From contig NZ_CP029191.1 of the NCBI RefSeq assembly GCF_008642335.1, forward strand, positions 6,572,001-6,636,000: DNA of 64,000 nt. The letters run 5' to 3'. The DNA comes from Streptomyces venezuelae. Lineage in GTDB: Bacteria > Actinomycetota > Actinomycetes > Streptomycetales > Streptomycetaceae. A program made the position numbers and the translations under genes. How positions within the stretch are numbered: position 1 is the first letter of the stretch; each line of letters opens with the position of its first letter. Below the pieces are notes generated by a model. The model searched no databases and was not told where the DNA came from. It saw nothing but the letters and a program-made list of their open reading frames with translations. Positions 59,099-64,000 of the stretch are shown here, piece after piece.

Positions 59099-60580
59099 GT
59101 GACTGACCGAGTGAGCGCGCCCGAAGCACCTGAAACACCGGCACCGCCGGCTCCCGAAGCCGTGGCACGGCACCGGGCGCTCTTCCGGGCGATCCACCGC
59201 CGCAAGAACCCGCGCCTGCGCCAGACGGACATCACCGTCACCGAGGAAGCCCAGGTCAAGCGCGCGGTGAAGGCGACCGCGCTGGGCAACGCGATGGAGT
59301 GGTACGACTTCGGTGTCTACGCGTACCTCGCCGTCATCATCGGCAAGGAGTTCTTCCCGTCCGGGAACGACACCGCGCAGACCCTCTCCTCCCTCGCGAC
59401 CTTCGCCGCGGCGTTCCTCGTGCGCCCCATCGGCGGCATGTTCTTCGGCCCGCTCGGCGACCGCGTGGGCCGCAAGAAGATCCTCGCCCTCACCATGATC
59501 ATGATGTCGACGGCGACGCTGGCGATCGGCCTGATCCCGAGCTACGCGTCGATCGGGGTCTGGGCGCCGGTCCTCCTCGTCCTCTGCCGCATGGTGCAGG
59601 GCTTCTCGACGGGCGGCGAGTACGGGGGTGCCGCGACGTTCATCGCGGAGTACGCGCCCGACAAGCGCCGCGGCTTCTGGGGTTCGTTCCTGGAGTTCGG
59701 CACGCTGATCGGCTACACGGTCGCCGCGGTCCTCGTCACCGCGCTCACCGCGGGGCTCAGCGACGACGCCATGCAGTCGTGGGGCTGGCGCATCCCGTTC
59801 CTGGTGGCGGCGCCGCTCGGCCTCATCGGCCTCTACCTGCGGATGAAGCTCGACGAGTCGCCCGCGTTCCAGAAGATGGAGGAGGGCGGACCGGCCGCCG
59901 AGCGCGACAAGAAGTCGTTCAAGGAGTCCTTCTTCGGCCAGTGGCGCGCGATGCTGCTGTGCATCGCGCTGGTCGCGGCGTTCAACATCACCGACTACAT
60001 GCTCCTGTCGTACATGCCGACGTACCTCACGCAGCTGGGCTTCGGCGAGACCGGCGGTCTGATGTCGATCGTCATCGTCATGCTGATCCTGATGGCGCTG
60101 ATCAACTCCGTCGGCCGCCTCTCCGACCGCATCGGCCGCAAGCCGGTCCTCATGGCGGGCTCGATCGGCTTCTTCGTCCTCGCGTTCCCCGCGTTCCTCC
60201 TCATCAAGCAGGGCGGAACGGTCGCGGTCTTCGCGGGCCTGCTGATCCTCGGCCTCTCTCTGGTCTGCTACCTGGGCGTCATGTCCTCGTCGCTGCCGGC
60301 CCTCTTCCCGACGGACGTGCGCTACGGCTCGCTCTCCATCGGCTTCAACATCTCCGTCTCGCTCTTCGGCGGTACGACTCCGCTGGTCGTGGCCGCGCTG
60401 ATCGGCGCGACCGGCAACGACCTGATGCCCGCGTTCTACACGATGCTCGCCGGACTCGTCGGCATCATCGCGGTCGCCGCGATGAAGGAGACCGCCCGCA
60501 AGCCGCTGGAGGGCTCGCCTCCGTCGGTGGCGACGGACGAGGAGGCGCGGGAGCTGGTGGAGACGCAGCGGGTGTCCTGA
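59099..60580 (+). CDS. MHS-family major facilitator (ProP/ShiA-like proton symporter)
   Basis: A 493-residue 12-helix transporter of the metabolite:H+ symporter family. The first helix has NAMEWYDFGVYAYLAVIIG, and loop 2-3 carries GPLGDRVGRKKIL, the MFS signature. RMVQGFSTGGEYGGAATFIAEYAP, GRLSDRIGRKPVLM and PALFPTDVRYGSLSIGFNISV are typical of ProP/KgtP/ShiA. The solute cannot be decided; proline/betaine or a small carboxylate are usual. GTG 59099 lies against GAGAGAG; GTG 59111 is an alternative. The stop is inside a palindrome shared with the convergent padR gene. Confidence 0.88.
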   Translation: MTDRVSAPEAPETPAPPAPEAVARHRALFRAIHRRKNPRLRQTDITVTEEAQVKRAVKATALGNAMEWYDFGVYAYLAVIIGKEFFPSGNDTAQTLSSLATFAAAFLVRPIGGMFFGPLGDRVGRKKILALTMIMMSTATLAIGLIPSYASIGVWAPVLLVLCRMVQGFSTGGEYGGAATFIAEYAPDKRRGFWGSFLEFGTLIGYTVAAVLVTALTAGLSDDAMQSWGWRIPFLVAAPLGLIGLYLRMKLDESPAFQKMEEGGPAAERDKKSFKESFFGQWRAMLLCIALVAAFNITDYMLLSYMPTYLTQLGFGETGGLMSIVIVMLILMALINSVGRLSDRIGRKPVLMAGSIGFFVLAFPAFLLIKQGGTVAVFAGLLILGLSLVCYLGVMSSSLPALFPTDVRYGSLSIGFNISVSLFGGTTPLVVAALIGATGNDLMPAFYTMLAGLVGIIAVAAMKETARKPLEGSPPSVATDEEARELVETQRVS

Positions 60581-60594
60581 CGTACGTACGTCAG
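60577..60594. repeat. 18-bp perfect palindrome holding two stop codons
   Basis: CTGACGTACGTACGTCAG is self-complementary with no loop. It contains the TGA of the rightward permease and, on the other strand, the TGA of the leftward padR gene, 10 bp apart. Confidence 0.85.
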
Positions 60595-61121
60595 CTCTTC
60601 ACCTCCAGGGTGGCGATGGCCTCGGCCAGCCACGCCTTCTCCTCCGTGCCGGTGGCGCGCGCGATGCGCAGCATCCCCTGGCGGAAGAGGTCCGGTGCCT
60701 CTTCCGCCCGCACGGGTTTCCCGTCGCGGTAGAAGAAGCTGGCGGGGGTGGACAGGAACGCCTGCCGACGGCGGAGGACGGCGGCCTGTTCGGCCGGGTC
60801 CGGAAGGTGGCGCAGAAACGCGAGGAGCGTGAAGAAGCGCTGCCCGTCCGTGATCTCCACGTCCTTGGGTTCGCGCAGCCGGGCTAGCAGCCGCGTGCGC
60901 CCGGCGTCGGTGAGGGAGAGGACCCGGCGGGGCGCGGCGCTGCTGCCGGGTTCGATGCGTTGGTCGATGTACCCCGCCGCCGTGAGCCGGCTGATCGCCG
61001 GATAGAGCGCGCCGTCGCTCACGGGCCGGATGTGCCCGTTCAGGTCCTGGATACGAGCCTTCAGCTCATACCCGTGCAGGGGCTCCTCGCGCAGGAACCC
61101 GAGAATCGCCAACTCCAGCAT
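60591..61121 (-). CDS. PadR-family transcriptional regulator
   Basis: A 176-residue PadR protein. The winged helix is clear: LELAILGFLREEPLHGYELKARI, then DGALYPAISRLTAAGYIDQR, ending RRVLSLTDAGRTRLLARL. A C-terminal helical domain (FFTLLAFLRHLPDPAEQAAVL) gives dimerisation, as in Vir-like PadR subfamily 2. It is divergent from the MATE gene with 93 bp between them, so it most likely represses that exporter and releases it on binding a drug or phenolic ligand. ATG 61121. Confidence 0.9.
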   Translation of the reverse strand: MLELAILGFLREEPLHGYELKARIQDLNGHIRPVSDGALYPAISRLTAAGYIDQRIEPGSSAAPRRVLSLTDAGRTRLLARLREPKDVEITDGQRFFTLLAFLRHLPDPAEQAAVLRRRQAFLSTPASFFYRDGKPVRAEEAPDLFRQGMLRIARATGTEEKAWLAEAIATLEVKS

Positions 61122-61214
61122 GAGCGATGCCCTTTCACCCTTGTACGTTCCGTGCCGGTGATGCTATCTCTTTTCGCGGTACCTCGTTTCGAGGTTCGGG
61201 GGAGGGGATGGGGC

Positions 61215-62579
61215 ATGGGCCCGACGGAACATCGACGCCGACTGGTGTCGCTCGCGCTGCCGGTCTACGGCGAGCTGCTCGCGGGAGTGGCGGCCGGGAT
61301 CATCAACATGGTCTGGGTGGCCGGGCTCGGCGGGGACGCGGTGGCCGCGGTGGCCGTCGCGACGAACATCGAGAACGTGCTGCTCGGCGTGATCCTCATG
61401 GCGGGCTCCGGTACGACCGTGCGGTTGGCGCGTGCGCGGGGGGCGGGGGACGTGGTGGCGGAGCGCTCGGCCGTGCGGGGCGGCTGGGTGCTGTGGGCGC
61501 TGATCACGCCGGTCGTCGCGGTCGGCGGCTACGTCTGCCGGGAGCGACTGGCCGGGTGGGTCCTCGGCGAGGACGGCGGCGCCTCCGTGCGCCTCGCCAC
61601 GGAGTACTTCGCGATCGCGCTGCCGGGCATGGCGGTCTACTTCGCCACGAACGTGGTCGACGGAATCCTGAAGGGGTCGGGGGACACGCGTACCCCGATG
61701 CGGCTCGCGTTGCTGTCCAATGGGCTGATCCTCGTCCTGGACCCGGTCCTGATCCTCGGCTGCGACCTGGGCGTGCGGGGCGCGGCGATCGCCACGGTGA
61801 CCGGCCGCTCGGCGGCGCTGATCTGCGGTCTGCTGGTGCTGCGGCCGTCGCTGCGGCCGTCAGGTCTGCGGGTCCGCGCCCTCGCCGGGGACGCGCGTCG
61901 GACGGCGGCGATCGGTCTGCCCATGTCCGCCGACTTCGTCGTCCGCATGACGGGCACGTTGGCGCTGGTCGCGGTCGTGGCCCGGATCGGCGTGGACGAG
62001 GTCGCCGCGTACGGCATCGCGACGAAGGCGACGTACGTCGCGACGATGGCGTTCTACTCCGTGCGCCAGGCGGCCGCGATCCACACGGCCCACCTGCTGG
62101 GCGCGGGCCGGGACGAACGGAGGGCCGTTGCCCGTGAGGCGCTGCGCATCGCCGGTGCGGCCGGTTCGACTGCGGCGGTGGTGCTGCTCGCCGCCGCGCC
62201 CTGGGTCATGCGGGGGTTCGGGGCGGAGGGCGCGGTGGCGGATGCGGGCGTGTTGTACCTGCGATGCCTCGGTCCGTACCTGGTGCTGCTCGCCTGCTTC
62301 ATCGGCGTGGCCGGGGTCTACGAGGGGAGCGGCAGCAGCCCGGCGCTGGCCCGCATCACGACGGGCGGTGTCGTGGTCCAACTGGGCTTGGCGTACGCCC
62401 TGTTGGACCACGGCCTTCCCGGCATCTGTGCGGCGATGGCATTCGCGGTGGCTCTGCAATGCGCGGCGCTGACGCGCGTCAGCGGAGGGAGGCGTACGCG
62501 ACGAACTCCGTCCAGGCGCGGGGGGAAAGGGCGAGTTGGGGGCCGTCGGGGTTCTTGGAGTCGCGTACGTGGAGGGTAG
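61215..62579 (+). CDS. MATE-family multidrug exporter
   Basis: A 454-residue MATE transporter with 12 membrane helices: RRLVSLALPVYGELLAGVAAG, IINMVWVAGLGGDAVAA, GSGTTVRLARARGAGD, DGILKGSGDTRTPMRLAL (family hallmark) and GIATKATYVATMAFYSVRQAA. It exports cationic or other drugs using Na+ or H+. ATG 61215 is seven bases after GGAGGGG. Membrane-like sequence ends at about ALQCAALTRVSG; the last 35 residues are Arg/Gly-rich and lie antisense to the DUF397 gene, so the original stop may have been lost. Confidence 0.88.
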   Translation: MGPTEHRRRLVSLALPVYGELLAGVAAGIINMVWVAGLGGDAVAAVAVATNIENVLLGVILMAGSGTTVRLARARGAGDVVAERSAVRGGWVLWALITPVVAVGGYVCRERLAGWVLGEDGGASVRLATEYFAIALPGMAVYFATNVVDGILKGSGDTRTPMRLALLSNGLILVLDPVLILGCDLGVRGAAIATVTGRSAALICGLLVLRPSLRPSGLRVRALAGDARRTAAIGLPMSADFVVRMTGTLALVAVVARIGVDEVAAYGIATKATYVATMAFYSVRQAAAIHTAHLLGAGRDERRAVAREALRIAGAAGSTAAVVLLAAAPWVMRGFGAEGAVADAGVLYLRCLGPYLVLLACFIGVAGVYEGSGSSPALARITTGGVVVQLGLAYALLDHGLPGICAAMAFAVALQCAALTRVSGGRRTRRTPSRRGGKGRVGGRRGSWSRVRGG

Positions 62580-62724
62580 TGGGGCAGGGGGCGATCTCTA
62601 CGCAGTCGTCTCCCGAACCGCTGCTGTAACTGGATTTGCGCCAATCCGGCGCCACTTCCACGCAGTTGTCACCATCGCCGCTGCTGTAGCTGCTCTTGAA
62701 CCAGGCCAGTTCGGGGGTGCTCAT
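62479..62724 (-). CDS. DUF397 protein with a duplicated motif
   Basis: An 81-residue protein of the DUF397 family, the small partner of whiJ-type regulators in streptomycetes. The core W-x-KSSYSSG-x-G-x-x-CVE-x-AP occurs twice (residues 8-26 and 28-46), followed by VRDSKNPDGPQLALSP and the WTEFVAYA end. Its ATG overlaps the stop of the regulator (ATGA). DUF397 proteins are thought to bind or antagonise their cognate XRE regulator. Confidence 0.9.
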   Translation of the reverse strand: MSTPELAWFKSSYSSGDGDNCVEVAPDWRKSSYSSGSGDDCVEIAPCPTTLHVRDSKNPDGPQLALSPRAWTEFVAYASLR

Positions 62725-63554
62725 GCCGCTCCTCGCATTCGCTTCAGCAGGCTCACCGAGTCCTCGAACGTGAGAGCCTGTGCGCGCATCCTGGCATACC
62801 GCATCTGGAGAACGCTGACCTCATGCGGATTGGAGATGAATTGGCCGAAGCGCTGTCCCTCGGAGTACGCGCACCACTTATGCTCCGGGGTCTCAAGTAG
62901 GCAGATGGGGCCGTGCAGCCCAGCGTGGCTTTCCCTCACCACCGGCATGACCTGAACCTCGATGTTGCGGCGCTCGGCAAGACCAAGAACGTGGTCGATG
63001 AGTTCCATGGTGACTTCATGCCCGCCCACGCGACGCAGGAACAAATGTTCCTCAAGGATGAAGCTGTACGCCGTGTTCGGCCGCTCCGTGAGAAGCTGTT
63101 GGCGCTCGATACGCGCCTCAAGTTGCGCCTCGACCTGATCGTCCCCCAGCGGTGGAAGTTGATTGACGAATAGCGTCCGTGCGTATGCCCTGGTCTGCAA
63201 CAAGCCGGGCAGCGACCGGCACTCATACGTCGACAGCGCCACTGCCTCCTTTTCCAGCCGTGCCCACTGGCGGAACCAGGACGCCAACCCCCGTTGCCGC
63301 GACAGCTGGTTCGCCGCCAGCCTCAGCGTCCCGAACGCGTCCAGCGCCATCTCGCACTGGTCGACGAAGCGGGGCGGCGGAAAGCGGCGGCCTTGCTCGA
63401 CGGAGGCGATGAAATGGGCCGAGTAGCCGATTTCGGGGGCCAGGGACTCCTGCGTGTACCCGGCGCGCTTGCGGAAGCTCTTCAGGACGGCACCGAAGGC
63501 CTTGAGGCCATCGGTCGGTTCGGGCTCATTACTGCTCGTCGTACTTGACGACAT
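62721..63554 (-). CDS. WhiJ-type XRE regulator with DUF5753
   Basis: A 277-residue regulator. The N-terminal helix-turn-helix reads FGAVLKSFRKRAGYTQESLAPEIGYS...SVEQGRRFPP. The rest is a DUF5753 domain with YECRSLPGLLQTRAYAR, ERPNTAYSFILEEHLFLRRVG, NIEVQVMPVVRESHAGLHGP and a C-terminal DSVSLLKRMR. This class controls development and antibiotic genes in Streptomyces together with DUF397 partners. ATG 63554 (a GTG just before it is also possible). It is coupled to the DUF397 gene and divergent from an ATPase gene. Confidence 0.9.
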   Translation of the reverse strand: MSSSTTSSNEPEPTDGLKAFGAVLKSFRKRAGYTQESLAPEIGYSAHFIASVEQGRRFPPPRFVDQCEMALDAFGTLRLAANQLSRQRGLASWFRQWARLEKEAVALSTYECRSLPGLLQTRAYARTLFVNQLPPLGDDQVEAQLEARIERQQLLTERPNTAYSFILEEHLFLRRVGGHEVTMELIDHVLGLAERRNIEVQVMPVVRESHAGLHGPICLLETPEHKWCAYSEGQRFGQFISNPHEVSVLQMRYARMRAQALTFEDSVSLLKRMRGAA

Positions 63555-63639
63555 CACGGGTATCCCCTGACGCTCGGCTATCGGTCTGCGCCAACGCGCC
63601 CATGCTCACGTTCCGTCACCCGTACTGTCCACCCTTCGC

Positions 63640-63666
63640 ACTCGTACAATTACGCAGCGTACGAGT
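63640..63666. promoter_or_regulatory. Inverted repeat between whiJ-type and ATPase genes
   Basis: ACTCGTAC and GTACGAGT are perfect 8-base arms around an 11-base centre, within the 156-bp divergent gap. The position suits an operator for the XRE regulator acting on both directions. Confidence 0.5.
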
Positions 63667-63710
63667 TTCGTGCCTGGTGTACTCGCCCGCGTACGGCCAC
63701 CGTTGCCGCC

Positions 63711-64000
63711 ATGTCGACGCAAGCGCGCCCCGCCGCCGCACCCCGCACCTTCGCGCAACGCTTCAGTCCCACGCCTCGGGGCGCCCGCCTCGCAAGGAGG
63801 TTGACCAGGTACCACCTGGACGGCTGGGGCATCGCGTACGACACCGAACTCTCCGACGCCGCCGAGGCGATCGTCGCCGAGCTCGCGGCGAACGCCGTGA
63901 CCCACGGTCGCGTACCGGGCCGCGACTTCGAGCTCGGATTGACGCTGCGCGCCGACACGCTGCGTATCGAGGTCGCCGACGCGCGCGCGGACGTCGTCTC
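63711..64000 (+). CDS. RsbW-like ATP-binding protein (partial, cut by window end)
   Basis: The first 96 codons of a protein with a serine-kinase/anti-sigma-type ATPase domain. After an Arg-rich start come RLTRYHLDGWGIAYDTELSD, then the N box EAIVAELAANAVTHG with the Mg-binding Asn, and LRIEVADAR leading into the first G box. Such small ATPases accompany whiJ/DUF397 pairs in Streptomyces. ATG 63711 fits the family start. The 3' end lies outside the window. Confidence 0.85.
   Translation, partial: MSTQARPAAAPRTFAQRFSPTPRGARLARRLTRYHLDGWGIAYDTELSDAAEAIVAELAANAVTHGRVPGRDFELGLTLRADTLRIEVADARADVV

Noticed and set aside
57665..60580. A 971-codon frame ending as the MHS permease
   Set aside because: Its first 470 codons are antisense to the GH89 gene and have no fold. 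The transporter begins at the GTG near 59099.

Overview
The window looks like a Streptomyces chromosome segment. It has very high G+C, strong third-position G/C bias, many GTG/TTG starts, a whiJ-type regulator/DUF397/ATPase set, and the gcl-catalase-uricase gene order typical of streptomycetes. No rRNA, tRNA, CRISPR array or complete insertion sequence was seen.

Region 1 (1-22387) is most of a nonribosomal peptide cluster arranged around a divergent promoter. Rightward, a two-module NRPS (C-A-T-C-A-T-E) is followed by a tight ACP / acyl-CoA-dehydrogenase-like / FkbH-like / acireductone-dioxygenase-like operon. Leftward, a three-module NRPS (C-A-T-C-A-T-C-A-T) is followed by a TauD/SyrP-like oxygenase. 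I read the line as: ACP-borne small acyl group, loaded by an EntF-like starter C domain, then two aromatic-type residues (the second epimerised), one hydrophobic residue, Asp (perhaps hydroxylated) and Ser. No thioesterase, MbtH protein, phosphopantetheinyl transferase or exporter is visible, so the cluster probably continues off the left edge. The acireductone dioxygenase homologue, coupled to glyceryl-ACP chemistry, is the strongest candidate for undescribed biology.

Region 2 (22421-37423) is mixed: a CorA transporter, an AlkZ-like DNA glycosylase ending in a heptamer repeat, a two-component system divergent from an ABC/FtsX exporter, a GAF-LuxR regulator divergent from two acyl-CoA ligases, a GNAT remnant, a frameshifted MFS transporter and an unknown zinc-ribbon protein.

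Region 3 (37524-51022) is a purine/allantoin/glyoxylate block: glyoxylate carboligase, catalase, tartronate semialdehyde reductase, hydroxypyruvate isomerase, a thiamine-binding-like protein with an HTH protein, OHCU decarboxylase, HIU hydrolase, uricase, two NCS2 permeases and 8-oxoguanine deaminase. Two operator families divide it. TTCC-N7-GGAA boxes on a 21-bp period precede gcl and hyi. A TCAACA-N3-TGTTGA site precedes both katA and the uricase operon.

Region 4 (51113-64000) holds a pierisin/scabin-type ADP-ribosyltransferase with a leader like those of contractile-injection-system-associated proteins, an NTF2-fold gene behind a near-perfect SoxR box, a GH46 chitosanase with a CsnR-like operator, secreted proteins, a GH89 glycosidase, an MHS permease, PadR and MATE genes, and the whiJ-type set at the right edge, where the last gene is cut.
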